Below, in pieces: positions 54,047 through 63,600 of a DNA stretch of 64,000 nucleotides. Both the position numbers and the translations under genes were made by a program. The notes beneath the pieces are model-generated. The model searched no databases and had not been told where the DNA came from. It saw only the letters and a program-made list of their open reading frames with translations. Positions within the stretch are counted from its first letter, which is position 1; every line of letters begins with the position of its first letter. The DNA comes from Myroides indicus. Lineage in GTDB: Bacteria > Bacteroidota > Bacteroidia > Flavobacteriales > Flavobacteriaceae. The stretch covers positions 1-64,000 of the forward strand of contig NZ_SOAG01000013.1 of NCBI RefSeq assembly GCF_004364575.1, given 5' to 3'.

Positions 54047-55540
54047 TTATTGTAACTTGTCAGCAATACTTCTGTCGTTGCTCAACCTGGGTAACTTATT
54101 TTGTCCTCCCAACTTTCCTATACTTTTCATATATTTTTGAAAACCTTCTTTTTTAACCAATTTTATAACCAAAGGCTTCAAAACTTTTCCTGCTATTAAA
54201 TCATCATAATATACATTTTGTTTTCGTAAAGCAAAATCTATTTTTAAAGCAAAATCTTCTATGTTTTCCGGTTTTGTTTCAAATTCAATAAACCATTCGT
54301 GATAAGGCAAACCTTCATCGGGAGTAATTTGAGGAGCAACCGTAAATTCATTTACCTGAACATCTGTTCCCAAGATTGCTTCTTCTAAAGCCGTTTCAAC
54401 TTCTTTGGCAATTACGTGCTCTCCAAAAGCCGAAATAAAGTGTTTTATTCTCCCCGACACCACGATTCTATAAGGTTTTTTACTTATAAATTGTACGGTA
54501 TCACCAACATTATACCCCCACAATCCGGCATTAGTAGAAATGATTAAAGCATAATTCACACCTAGTTCTACTTCTCCTATAGTGTATCTCTTCGGATGTT
54601 CATCAAAAAATTCATTTGCTTTTACAAACTCATAAAAAATTCCTCCATCAAGCAATAGCAATAGTCCTTTTTCTGTTTGCGAATCCTGATAAGCAAAAAA
54701 ACCTTCTGAAGCCGGAAATGTCTCTATTGAAGGAACTTTTCTTCCTATCAGCTTTTCAAATTTAGCTCTATAAGGTTCAAAATTAACTCCTCCGTAGATA
54801 AAAAGCTTAAAATTGGGAAAAATATCCCCTACCGGCTTTTGTTCTTTCTTTTTTAATTTTTCAAAATACATTTGAACCCAGCTTGGAATTCCTGAAATAA
54901 CAGACATATCCTGATTTACAGTTTCATCTACAATTGCTTCCACTTTAGTTTCCCAATCCTCAATGCAATTAGTCTGCCAGCTTGGCAAGCGGTTCTTCTG
55001 TAAATAACCTGGTACGTAATGAGCAACAATTCCCGACAATCTACCAAACTTTATTCCTTTTTTTTCTTCCAAAATCGGACTTCCTTGCAGAAATATCATT
55101 CTTCCATCAACAAATTCAGCATTTCCGGTTTCATAAATGTATTCCAAAATAGCATTCCTTGCCGCCTTAATGTGATAGGGCATCGATTCTTTAGTAAGCG
55201 GAATATATTTTGCTCCTGATGTAGTTCCTGAAGTCTTGGCAAAGTAAACCGGTTTCCCCTTCCAAAGCACATTTTCTTCCCCTTCTATTACCCGATGAAT
55301 ATAGGGGCTTAATGCCTCGTAATCTCTTATAGGAACATTGTTTACAAAATCCTCATGAGTTTTAATACTCCTAAAATTGTGTTCTTGTCCGAAAGCTGTA
55401 TTTTGTGCTTGCTTTACTAACGACAAAAATATTTTGTATTGTGTTTCCACAGGGCTATTAACCCATTTTTGAGTATTGTTATGTACTATTGAAGCAAAAA
55501 TTTTAGCTGCGAATGATTTTATCGACATAATTTTATTCAA
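54047..55540 (-). CDS. GH3-family acyl-adenylating enzyme
   Basis: The protein has 497 residues. The ANL-type nucleotide loop is FAKTSGTTSGAKYIPLT. EGFFAYQ and WGYNVGDTVQFISKKPYRIVVSGRIKHFIS follow. These match plant GH3 auxin-conjugating enzymes and their bacterial relatives, which adenylate a carboxylic acid and join it to an amino acid or other acceptor. Bacterial substrates are largely unknown. It overlaps the M23 peptidase gene by 8 bp and precedes the DUF6909-like gene by 15 bp. Its place in a polysaccharide operon hints at acylation or aminoacylation of a surface compound (inference). Confidence 0.88.
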   Translation of the reverse strand: MNKIMSIKSFAAKIFASIVHNNTQKWVNSPVETQYKIFLSLVKQAQNTAFGQEHNFRSIKTHEDFVNNVPIRDYEALSPYIHRVIEGEENVLWKGKPVYFAKTSGTTSGAKYIPLTKESMPYHIKAARNAILEYIYETGNAEFVDGRMIFLQGSPILEEKKGIKFGRLSGIVAHYVPGYLQKNRLPSWQTNCIEDWETKVEAIVDETVNQDMSVISGIPSWVQMYFEKLKKKEQKPVGDIFPNFKLFIYGGVNFEPYRAKFEKLIGRKVPSIETFPASEGFFAYQDSQTEKGLLLLLDGGIFYEFVKANEFFDEHPKRYTIGEVELGVNYALIISTNAGLWGYNVGDTVQFISKKPYRIVVSGRIKHFISAFGEHVIAKEVETALEEAILGTDVQVNEFTVAPQITPDEGLPYHEWFIEFETKPENIEDFALKIDFALRKQNVYYDDLIAGKVLKPLVIKLVKKEGFQKYMKSIGKLGGQNKLPRLSNDRSIADKLQ

Positions 55541-56411
55541 AATCTATAAATAAAGTGGCATCTAATGGATAATTATCTTTCCATAGTTCAAAATGGAAAT
55601 ATTGAGAATCTTCCGTTGTGCTTTCTGTTTTTTCTCCGTCATGAAGACCTAAAACTTCACCGGATTTAACGGTTTCATACTCGGATTTCGTTAACGTTGA
55701 TAAATGTTTATATACCGAAATCAAGCCTCCTTCGTGCAAGACAATAATAGTATGTCCGTCTTTAATTGTCCAATCTACAAACAAAACTGTTCCTTTGGCA
55801 ATTGCTTTTACAGGGGTGTTCTTAGAAACCAGAAAATCAACTCCAAAATGATAAGTACTCGGATCATATTTTCGGACTACTTCACCATCCACCGGCGAAA
55901 ACAAAACCTGATTTACTCTTGGTGTTTCCTCCGTAAAAATATTGTATTTATCCTCTAATCGCACAAATTCTCTAAGTTCCAGATCTTTTTCGCTTGGCTG
56001 TTTATGCTCAATTGCATTGACGGGGTTTCCGGATAACCTCAACGAATCAATACTTTCTTTAGTAATTTCGACTTCTCCCAAGAGTGCCTTTTTTACAGCA
56101 TGGATATAAGCGGTATTTTTATAGGCTTCTTCTTCCAACGAATCAACCTTTAAAGCGAGTTCGATTGTTTTTTGTTTTAATTCAGAAGAAGAATATCCGG
56201 GGATATATTCTTTTATAGGAGTAAGGACAAGTAAGATAACTGTTGACAGAATTAATAAAAAAACCAGTGTTGTACTTCCGCCCACTACATTCAACAGATT
56301 GAGTTTAAAAGAATAAACGTCTTCAAACGTTCTGTCATTCACCACAACAACCCTATACTTGTTTAAAAGTTTATTTTTCCATTTTTTCTTTTTAATCCCT
56401 TTCCCAGACAT
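55533..56411 (-). CDS. M23-family peptidase-like membrane protein with altered HxH motif
   Basis: The start was set at MSGKGIKKKKWKNK (56411, 292 residues); an earlier reading would begin in the promoter. A basic tail, one membrane helix (about 43-65) and a coiled-coil region (about 75-155) precede a LytM domain (about 170-290). Zinc ligands H188 and D192 (HFGVD) and H273 are present, as is H236 (YKHLS). The first His of the HxH motif is Tyr (YFH instead of HLH). Peptidoglycan cutting is therefore doubtful; a scaffold or activator role is possible. It heads the 11-gene operon. Confidence 0.82.
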   Translation of the reverse strand: MSGKGIKKKKWKNKLLNKYRVVVVNDRTFEDVYSFKLNLLNVVGGSTTLVFLLILSTVILLVLTPIKEYIPGYSSSELKQKTIELALKVDSLEEEAYKNTAYIHAVKKALLGEVEITKESIDSLRLSGNPVNAIEHKQPSEKDLELREFVRLEDKYNIFTEETPRVNQVLFSPVDGEVVRKYDPSTYHFGVDFLVSKNTPVKAIAKGTVLFVDWTIKDGHTIIVLHEGGLISVYKHLSTLTKSEYETVKSGEVLGLHDGEKTESTTEDSQYFHFELWKDNYPLDATLFIDFE

Positions 56412-56430
56412 ACGCTGTACTTTTTCCACA

Positions 56431-56438
56431 CAAATATA
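56431..56438 (-). promoter_or_regulatory. Predicted -7 box of the M23-GH3-polysaccharide operon
   Basis: Reads TATATTTG on the minus strand, 20 bp before the M23 start at 56411. It is inside the longer reading of that gene, supporting the shorter start. Confidence 0.5.
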
Positions 56439-56566
56439 GCAATTATAAAAATTGGCATTCTTCATTTTTAGTTTTAATTCACACCAAAAAGACTCAATAT
56501 GTTAATCTTAAACTATTAAACGTTAAATAAAGGAATAAAACCTCAAACGGATTCTTTTTTTATCTT

Positions 56567-56574
56567 TATATTTG
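56567..56574 (+). promoter_or_regulatory. Predicted -7 box of tatA
   Basis: TATATTTG matches TAnnTTTG, 29 bp before the ATG at 56604. Confidence 0.5.
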
Positions 56575-56603
56575 TAGCTATCAAATGTTTCAAACAAAAT
56601 ACT

Positions 56604-56819
56604 ATGAATTCATTACATATTTTTTTGGGGATGGTAGGACCATGGCAAATAGTTATTATTGTCGCTATTATTCTTTTGCTGTTCGGAGGTAAAAAAATTC
56701 CTGAACTGATGAAAGGGCTTGGTACTGGAATTAAAGAATTTAAAGACGCTACCAAAGACGAAAATGCTCAACAAACAAGCAAAAAAGACACAACATCAAA
56801 CGAAAATAAAACAGAATAG
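56604..56819 (+). CDS. tatA: Twin-arginine translocase subunit TatA/E
   Basis: The 71-residue protein has one N-terminal membrane helix (WQIVIIVAIILLLF), the FGGKKIPELMKGLGTGIKEFKD hinge and amphipathic helix, and a short charged tail. It forms the pore part of the Tat pathway, which exports folded proteins. Bacteroidota often carry tatA apart from tatC; tatC is not in the window. It is monocistronic, with its own promoter-like box and terminator. Confidence 0.93.
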   Translation: MNSLHIFLGMVGPWQIVIIVAIILLLFGGKKIPELMKGLGTGIKEFKDATKDENAQQTSKKDTTSNENKTE

Positions 56820-56849
56820 CAGTAAATTTTACTGTTTTCAACCAACAAA

Positions 56850-56882
56850 AAAGCACCTTACTCTTATTTTGTAAGGTGCTTT
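56850..56882. terminator. Bidirectional terminator between tatA and tex
   Basis: A 12-bp stem (56850-56861/56871-56882) with a 9-nt loop, T-rich on the right and A-rich on the left. It serves convergent tatA and tex. Confidence 0.82.
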
Positions 56883-56930
56883 CTGTTTTTTTACCAAACA
56901 AAAAAATCCAAGTACTTACTTTAAAATCCT

Positions 56931-59060
56931 TTATAACTTCATTGTCAATTGCAGGCGTTTTTTGGAATGGTCTACTTCTAACACTTTAACCACTACGTGT
57001 TGATGCAGTTTTACTACTTCATTCACATCTGAAACAAAACCTTCTTTGAGTTGGGAAATATGCACCAAACCGCTTTCTTTAATTCCGATATCAACAAAAC
57101 ATCCAAAATTGGTAATATTATTCACAATTCCATTGTAAACTTTTCCTACTTCTACATCATTAATCGTACGCAAAGACGGATCAAACTCCAATACTTTAGC
57201 TTTTTTTCTGGGGTCCAATCCTGGTTTTTCCAATTCTTTTAATAAGTCCTGAATATAGTGAATTCCAAATAGTGATGAGGTATATTGATTAGAATTTATT
57301 TGTTGAATAAGAGATTTATTGCCAATTAAGTGCTCTGTATTTACTTTTAAATCTTTTGCCATTCGTTCCACCAAAGTATATGCTTCAGGATGTACTGCTG
57401 AATTATCCAGCACATAATCACTGTTTAATACCCGAACAAATGCTGCTGCCTGTTGATAAGCTTTGTCGCCTAATCGCGTAACCTTTTTAAGTTCTTTTCT
57501 GCTCTTGAAAGCTCCGTTTTCAGTCCGGTATTTTACAATATTTTCCGCCAATTTTTCTCCAATTCCGGAAACATAGCTCAGCAGCGAATGACTTGCTGTA
57601 TTTAAGTTAATTCCCACTTTATTTACACAGCGCATTACTACATTGTCCAATTCCTGTTTTAACAAAGTCTGATCCACATCGTGTTGATATTGTCCTACTC
57701 CTATAGATTTTGGTTCAATTTTTACCAATTCTGCCAAGGGGTCTTGCAATCTTCTTCCAATAGATACTGCTCCGCGAACTGTAACATCGTAATTTGGAAA
57801 CTCTTCACGAGCGATTTTAGATGCTGAATAAACTGATGCTCCGGCTTCACTAACTACAAAAACCTGAATTGGTTTGTCAAAAGCAATTCTCTGAATAAAA
57901 AATTCTGTTTCTCGTGACGCTGTTCCATTACCAATTGCAATCGCTTCTATTTTATATGAATTTGCCATCGAGCGGATTTTTTTGGAAGCCATTGCAGTAT
58001 CTTTCTGAGGAGCATGCGGAAAAATAGTCTCGTTGTACAATAGGTTTCCATTTTCATCAATGCAAACTACTTTACATCCCGTTTTGAATCCGGGATCAAT
58101 TGCAAGCACGCGCTTTTCTCCTAATGGTGCTGCTAATAATAACTGCGACAAATTATCTGAAAAAACGCCTATTGACTGTAAATCAGCTTTTAATTTGTAT
58201 TCCTGAAGAACTTCATTGGAAATAGCAGGTTCCAACAAACGCTTGTAAGCATCAGCAATAGCTTGTTTTATCTGCTTGGCGGTTTGTTCGTGATGCGGAT
58301 ATTTAACAATAGCTTCTTCAATAAAAAGCAAAGCTTCCTCTTTATCAATCGAAATATTTATTTTAACAAACCCTTCATTTACAGCTCTTAACATCGCTAA
58401 TAAACGATGCGACGCTGTTTTATGCAAGGGTTCATTCCAATCAAAATATTGTTCGTATTTCTGAGCAGCTTCTTCCTCTTTTTTTGCTTTAACTACTTTA
58501 GTTGAAATTTCAGACTGACGCTGAAATTTACGTCTAAGCGTTTTTCTTACATAAATATTTTCATTAACCCATTCGGCAATAATATCACGTGCTCCTTGTA
58601 AAGCGCTTTCAGAAGAATTGACTTGACTGTTTAAAAACTTTTCTGCCGAATACGTCAAATCATCTGTTTTTTGCGCCATGATTATTTTTGCCAAAGGTTC
58701 TAATCCGTTTTCGCGAGCGACATCTGCTTTTGTCTTTCTCTTCTTTTTAAACGGAAGATAAATATCTTCTATTTCATTCAAATCAAAAGATTGAATGATT
58801 TTTTCTTTTAACGGATCTGTTAATTGTCCTTGCTCTTCAATAGAAGCTAAAATAGCTTCTTTTCTTTTGACAATTGTATCAAACTGAATTGAAAATTTTT
58901 GAATCTGTTCAACCTGAACTTCATCTAAATTCCCGGTGTAATCCTTTCGGTATCGGGCTATAAACGGAATGGTACAATCTTCGGAAAACAATTCCAAAGT
59001 ACTCTGTATTGATTGTTCAGGAACAACGATTTGTTGTTTTATGTATTGAATTTTATCCAT
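56931..59060 (-). CDS. tex: Tex-family RNA-binding transcription accessory protein
   Basis: The protein has 709 residues. An N-terminal helical Tex region (IPFIARYRKDYTGNLDEVQV) is followed by a YqgF/RNase H-like domain (about 315-440) with RVLAIDPGFKTGCKVVCID (D322). Then come helix-hairpin-helix segments (about 490-560; NTASHSLLSYVSGIGEKLAE) and a C-terminal S1 domain (about 637-709; VGKVYNGIVNNITNFGCFVD). It is a cytosolic nucleic-acid-binding factor linked to transcription. It is monocistronic, and its 5' end lies near the divergent DUF1294 gene. Confidence 0.94.
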   Translation of the reverse strand: MDKIQYIKQQIVVPEQSIQSTLELFSEDCTIPFIARYRKDYTGNLDEVQVEQIQKFSIQFDTIVKRKEAILASIEEQGQLTDPLKEKIIQSFDLNEIEDIYLPFKKKRKTKADVARENGLEPLAKIIMAQKTDDLTYSAEKFLNSQVNSSESALQGARDIIAEWVNENIYVRKTLRRKFQRQSEISTKVVKAKKEEEAAQKYEQYFDWNEPLHKTASHRLLAMLRAVNEGFVKINISIDKEEALLFIEEAIVKYPHHEQTAKQIKQAIADAYKRLLEPAISNEVLQEYKLKADLQSIGVFSDNLSQLLLAAPLGEKRVLAIDPGFKTGCKVVCIDENGNLLYNETIFPHAPQKDTAMASKKIRSMANSYKIEAIAIGNGTASRETEFFIQRIAFDKPIQVFVVSEAGASVYSASKIAREEFPNYDVTVRGAVSIGRRLQDPLAELVKIEPKSIGVGQYQHDVDQTLLKQELDNVVMRCVNKVGINLNTASHSLLSYVSGIGEKLAENIVKYRTENGAFKSRKELKKVTRLGDKAYQQAAAFVRVLNSDYVLDNSAVHPEAYTLVERMAKDLKVNTEHLIGNKSLIQQINSNQYTSSLFGIHYIQDLLKELEKPGLDPRKKAKVLEFDPSLRTINDVEVGKVYNGIVNNITNFGCFVDIGIKESGLVHISQLKEGFVSDVNEVVKLHQHVVVKVLEVDHSKKRLQLTMKL

Positions 59061-59061
59061 C

Positions 59062-59094
59062 TTGCTTTATCAGACTGCTAAAATACTACCTTTG
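59062..59094 (+). promoter_or_regulatory. Predicted promoter of the DUF1294 gene
   Basis: TTG at 59062-59064 and TACCTTTG at 59087-59094, spaced 22 bp, lie 16 bp before the ATG at 59111. Confidence 0.55.
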
Positions 59095-59110
59095 CAGCAA
59101 TTATTGTCAC

Positions 59111-59386
59111 ATGAAATTTGTATTCCTTTACTTGATTACCGTTAATTATATAGCATTCAGCTTATATCATCTGGATAAAGAACGAGCAATAAAAGGCAAG
59201 CGAAGAATCTCAGAAAAAAATCTGCTCACAATAACAGCTCTTGGAGGAACATTAGGAGCGTGGATCGGTATGAATAAATATAAGCATAAAACTAAAAAGC
59301 TCTCTTTTAAGTTATGGTTTTATGCGATTGCTGCTTTACAAATTTTATTGTTTTTTGCGTTTTATAAACGAAAATTATTTATTTAA
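59111..59386 (+). CDS. DUF1294 small membrane protein
   Basis: The start was set at 59111 (91 residues) because the promoter at 59087-59094 precedes it and a longer frame would overlap tex. The protein has a helix at the start, the conserved DKERAIKGKRRISEKNLLTI motif, GGTLGAWIGM (second helix), HKTKKLSFKLWF and a last hydrophobic segment. This is the DUF1294 layout, an integral membrane family of unknown function. The end overlaps the convergent regulator gene by 8 bp. Confidence 0.85.
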   Translation: MKFVFLYLITVNYIAFSLYHLDKERAIKGKRRISEKNLLTITALGGTLGAWIGMNKYKHKTKKLSFKLWFYAIAALQILLFFAFYKRKLFI

Positions 59387-59951
59387 TAAATCGGATAATA
59401 GCCGGATAAAAGTTTTTTACAGTTCCTTTAGAAATACGGACAGCATTAATAATCGGATATAAGAGATTGATGATTCCTAATAAAAAAAGAGCAATAAAAA
59501 CAGCTTCAAAACTGATGATTTTTTCTCTATTTGTTATTTTTATAAATACTCCAATGAATAGAATAAAAGAAGTAATAATGGAATACAGAATCTGAAAATT
59601 AAGAATATTTACACCTTGTTCATTAACATGCTCAGTCTTGTTTTTATTAGAAAGCCACAAAATTAATGGTAAAATAATATTTCCGATTGCCAGAAAGCTT
59701 CCCAACATTATGGAAATATGCATCCAGATAAGAAAAGTACGATCTTCTGTTTTTTCAAAATTTATGATTTCGTCAGGCGTTACTCCCAAGGCATCACAAA
59801 TCAGTTTCAATGTTCCTCCTCTCGGAGTTGTTTCATTCGTTTCAATCCGTTGAATAGTGCGTACATTTACTTTTGCCAAGTCAGCTAACTGCTCTTGTGA
59901 TAGTGCTTTTTGTTTTCTTAATTGCGTAATTTTAATTCCTATTGTTTCCAT
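59379..59951 (-). CDS. XRE-family regulator with membrane-embedded tail
   Basis: The protein has 190 residues. The helix-turn-helix at 1-60 (IKITQLRKQKALSQEQLADLAKVNVRTIQRIE) is a classic Cro/CI fold. Three or more hydrophobic helices follow (about 73-100, 115-135 and 150-172), resembling the DUF4870 membrane domain. Membrane-tethered regulators of this form probably sense a membrane or envelope state. Its promoter carries an inverted repeat that may be its own operator. It is followed by DUF1294 on the other strand. Confidence 0.82.
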   Translation of the reverse strand: METIGIKITQLRKQKALSQEQLADLAKVNVRTIQRIETNETTPRGGTLKLICDALGVTPDEIINFEKTEDRTFLIWMHISIMLGSFLAIGNIILPLILWLSNKNKTEHVNEQGVNILNFQILYSIITSFILFIGVFIKITNREKIISFEAVFIALFLLGIINLLYPIINAVRISKGTVKNFYPAIIRFIK

Positions 59952-59972
59952 ATAAATTTGATTAAGTTTTAT

Positions 59973-59995
59973 ACTGCAAAGCTACTTTCTGCAGT
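59973..59995 (-). promoter_or_regulatory. Promoter -7 box inside an inverted repeat, probable autoregulatory operator
   Basis: The minus strand has TAGCTTTG (59984-59977), a -7 match 26 bp before the gene start at 59951. It is enclosed by ACTGCA (59973-59978) and TGCAGT (59990-59995), a 6-bp inverted repeat centred near 59984. This is the usual layout for an XRE repressor site. Confidence 0.5.
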
Positions 59996-60075
59996 AAAAA
60001 AACCTAACGGCAACATACCGACATTTACCCGACATTTGTGTCAGAATCAAGAAAACTAAAGAGTTTTAAGAACAA

Positions 60076-60100
60076 AATGCTGAAATTTATTTTCAGCATT
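60076..60100 (-). terminator. Terminator after rpiB
   Basis: A 10-bp perfect stem (60076-60085/60091-60100) with a 5-nt loop and a T-rich stretch on the minus-strand side, 28 bp after the rpiB stop. Confidence 0.65.
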
Positions 60101-60127
60101 CAATATTTTATTTTTTTAGCTTGCTGC

Positions 60128-60559
60128 TTAGGAGCAAGCAATCTTATTGACCCGGTTAGCATGACGCCCTCCTTCAAAATCAGTACTTAAGAAAGCTTCA
60201 ACCATTTCAACAGCTTGCTGTATTGCAACAAAACGAGCAGGAATAGAAATCACATTCGCATCATTGTGCTGACGTGCCAGTATAGCTATTTCTTTTATCC
60301 AACACAATGCACATCTAACTCCTTGATGTTTATTTGCAGTAATTGCTATACCGTTTCCGCTACCGCAAATGACAACACCAAAATCTGCATTTTTCGTTTC
60401 TACATCCATAGCTACTTTGTGTCCAAAATCAGGATAATCCACAGATTCAAATGTATCCGTTCCGTAATTTACAACTTCATACCCCTTTGCTTCCAGTATC
60501 TTTACAATTGCTGCTTTGTATTCAGGACCGGCATGGTCATTTCCTATAGCTATTTTCAT
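60128..60559 (-). CDS. rpiB: Ribose 5-phosphate isomerase B
   Basis: The protein has 143 residues. MKIAIGNDHAGPEYK contains the phosphate/substrate Asp-His, DYPDFGHKVA follows, and VVICGSGNGIAITANKHQGVRCALC has the catalytic C65. It interconverts ribulose 5-phosphate and ribose 5-phosphate in the pentose phosphate pathway. Length matches the family. It is monocistronic, with a promoter box at 60586 and a terminator after it. Confidence 0.95.
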   Translation of the reverse strand: MKIAIGNDHAGPEYKAAIVKILEAKGYEVVNYGTDTFESVDYPDFGHKVAMDVETKNADFGVVICGSGNGIAITANKHQGVRCALCWIKEIAILARQHNDANVISIPARFVAIQQAVEMVEAFLSTDFEGGRHANRVNKIACS

Positions 60560-60585
60560 GTTAAAAGATGTTTCTTTATTGCTTA

Positions 60586-60593
60586 CAAAAGTA
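60586..60593 (-). promoter_or_regulatory. Predicted -7 box of rpiB
   Basis: Reads TACTTTTG on the minus strand, 27 bp before the start codon at 60559. Confidence 0.4.
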
Positions 60594-60650
60594 TAAATTA
60601 TTTATGTTTAAAATTTATTTTTATAACCTAAACTGTATTTTACTTTTATC

Positions 60651-63600
60651 TTAATTAACTCTCTTTTTTCTCCGCATTCTTAAAAACAGGATAATTCCGG
60701 CTGATAATAAAACTGCTGATAAAATAGTTTTATAATTTCTCTCAGATGAACTTTTATCCAGTTCTACAGGTTTTTCATCTCCTGATAACACAAATCCAGC
60801 CCAATAAAAAGGATGTGTAAGCTTTTCTTCTTTAGTGTTTTTAAGATAATTTAGTTTTGCTTGTTGCAAGGCGATGGCTTTATCCTGACCTTTTTGAAGA
60901 TTTTTGTAAAACGCAATCATAATTTCTTTAGTAGATTGATCAGGAGCATTCCAAAGGCTTGCCACCGTAGAAGAAATGCCTGCAGTCGTAAATGCCTGAC
61001 GCATTGAAACTAAATTCACTCCGTCTTTAAATCCTCCAACTCCTGTATTACAAGCGCTTAAAACGGCTAAATCAGCATTAAAATTTAGCCCATATAATTC
61101 TGAAATATACATTTCATAATCTTCTTCAAAATTTGAAAAGATAAGATTACTCAGTTCGGGATCTTCATTGTTTAAGTTAGAGTGCATCGCCAAATGGAGA
61201 ATAGAAATATCATTTTCTAAAGCTTTAAAATTAGTTTTAGATGCCACATCTCCTAAATATAATTTCCCTGGAATAAATTTTGCTATTTCTTTTATTTCTT
61301 CTTCAGCTCCTGATAACGCATAAGTTTCCCCTCGAACAGCAAGTTGGCTTTCTGTTCTTTCTCCTGAATATTTCGGAGCAAAAAACACTGCTTTTCTGTT
61401 TTGTGGAATATTTGATTCAGTTTTTGAAATACTCAAAAAATAAAGGCTGGAAACATAAGAAATAGTATGGTTTTCTATTAAATATTGGCTGTTATTTACC
61501 AAAAGTTCAAATGGTAAATAATGCAGTATATCATCAGATATAATCACAGTAGGGTTTGTGGTATTAAAGTCATCTTCAAATAATTTTGCGTAAAGAGCCT
61601 CTCCTTTTTCTTTGATAGTGTTTATAGATACATCCAAACTATTTACAAGAGATAAATAATACTCAATTTCTTGTTTTAAAGTCAGATAGTCTTTAATCAC
61701 CTGATAACTCACTTTATTATTGTTAATTATGACTTTGAACAGTTTATCTCCAATAGCTCTAAATTTGATAATATTTTTTTGCGGTAAAACACTAACATCA
61801 ATATCTGGTGTAGTAAGTAAACTGCTCAATTTATGTTGATGGAGTAACTTCTCGTTTATTTTTTTTAATTCAACTTCTTTTTCAAATATTTGTTGCTTTA
61901 TATCACTATCCTTAGATTTTAAAAATTCTTTTTTAAGAAAAGTAAGATAAGATCTGACATATTGCTCTTCTTCTATTAATTTGTAAAGCTCTGTACTTCC
62001 CGCTATTTCTCTTTTTAACAAAAAAGTATTTATGAATTCTTGAGAGGCAACTACTTCCATAAAATTCAGTAAGCGATTGTTCTCTTCTAAAGAAAAGTTT
62101 CGATACATACCTACAGTCATCAATCCACTGGTAATTTTATCTACAACCTGTTTCAAATCTTTATTTAAAGGAATATTACCAATATTGCTTTCAAATTGCC
62201 TCAAAGCCATCCAATATAGCTTTTCTTCCTCTATAGAATATTTGCCATAATAATTTCGAAATGCTTTTGCAAGATTAGCTAAGCCTTCTGCATCAGTAAT
62301 AACATAACCAGAGGTAAAATCTGCTGTTGAACTCTTTGGAAAATGCAGTTTTGAATTTTCATTTGAAATCGCTTTCAATAGTTGATTAACAGTTCCGATG
62401 GCTTCTTCTATTTTGTCCAAAGCAAGCAGGGATTCAACTTTTAATTCAATTTGATAAGGCTCAAGACTATCTGTTTCTTCTATCTCATTTATTATTTTTA
62501 AAGCTTGATTGTAATCTTTGTTTAAAAAGTGCGCTTTTGCTAAATCTAAGTAAAGGCTGGCTCTTGTTCCTCCGGTATGAATAGCCGTTTTATCAATTTT
62601 TACCTTTAAAGCTTTATCAATAATCGATTTTACCTTATCAAAATCATACTCCCAATTCAAATAATATCGCCCTAAACTTCTAAGTATTTCGGTATATTGG
62701 TTTTTTTCTGTTTGATCAAGCAGGTTGTTCTTTGCAATAGATTCTACCTTATTAAACACGTCTAGCATTTTAGCCTGTTCTCCGGTATCCCGATAAATAA
62801 TTATTAAGTCGCCAAATATTGTGAGTTCTGTTTTGAACCCTATATAATGCATAGTGCCTGAATGAAATTCTGTCTTATTATTATTATAAATTTGCAGAGC
62901 TTTGTTTAAATACCCTTCTGCACTTTTATAGTTTCTATACCTTCTTTCATTTTTTGCTAAACTTGTATAAGTACCGATAAAATATTCAAGATCAGGCTCC
63001 GATATAGAAGAAAAAGCATTTTCAGCCTTATTTAAATACAGTTTTTCTTTTTGTGGAATATCTAAAAATCCAATACTATAAATCAAAGCTAAATTAGAAT
63101 ATAAATAGCCTACAAGATTATAATCCTGTTCTTCTTTTATTTGGTATTGGTCAAATAAAGCGATTGCTTGTTCTAAAGTTGTTATAGCTTTCTGGTAATT
63201 ACCAGATAATATCCCCATATAGCTAGATCCATGCATAGTATTAAGCAATAACAGGGTATCTATCTCTGAACTTTTAAGATGATAATCGATCGATTTATTT
63301 AGATACCTCTCAGTATCTTCTTGATTTCGCATATAATTAAATGCAGCAAGATTTAAATCCCAATATGCTTTGCTGATTCTTTCAGGACTAGCATTGGCAA
63401 TTTGAAGAACAGTAACAGCTTCTTGCATTAATAGGTAAGCTTCAGAATTTGCTTTTTTACTTTTGCTAAAATCTGCTTCTGCTTGCGTAAACATCTGCAG
63501 TCCAAGTAGCATTTTTTGTGTATTTTCTCTTTCTTTTTTAGCTGATTCAATCGCTTTTGCTCTGTAAGAAAGTGCTTGTTCAAATTGTAATTTTTTATCT

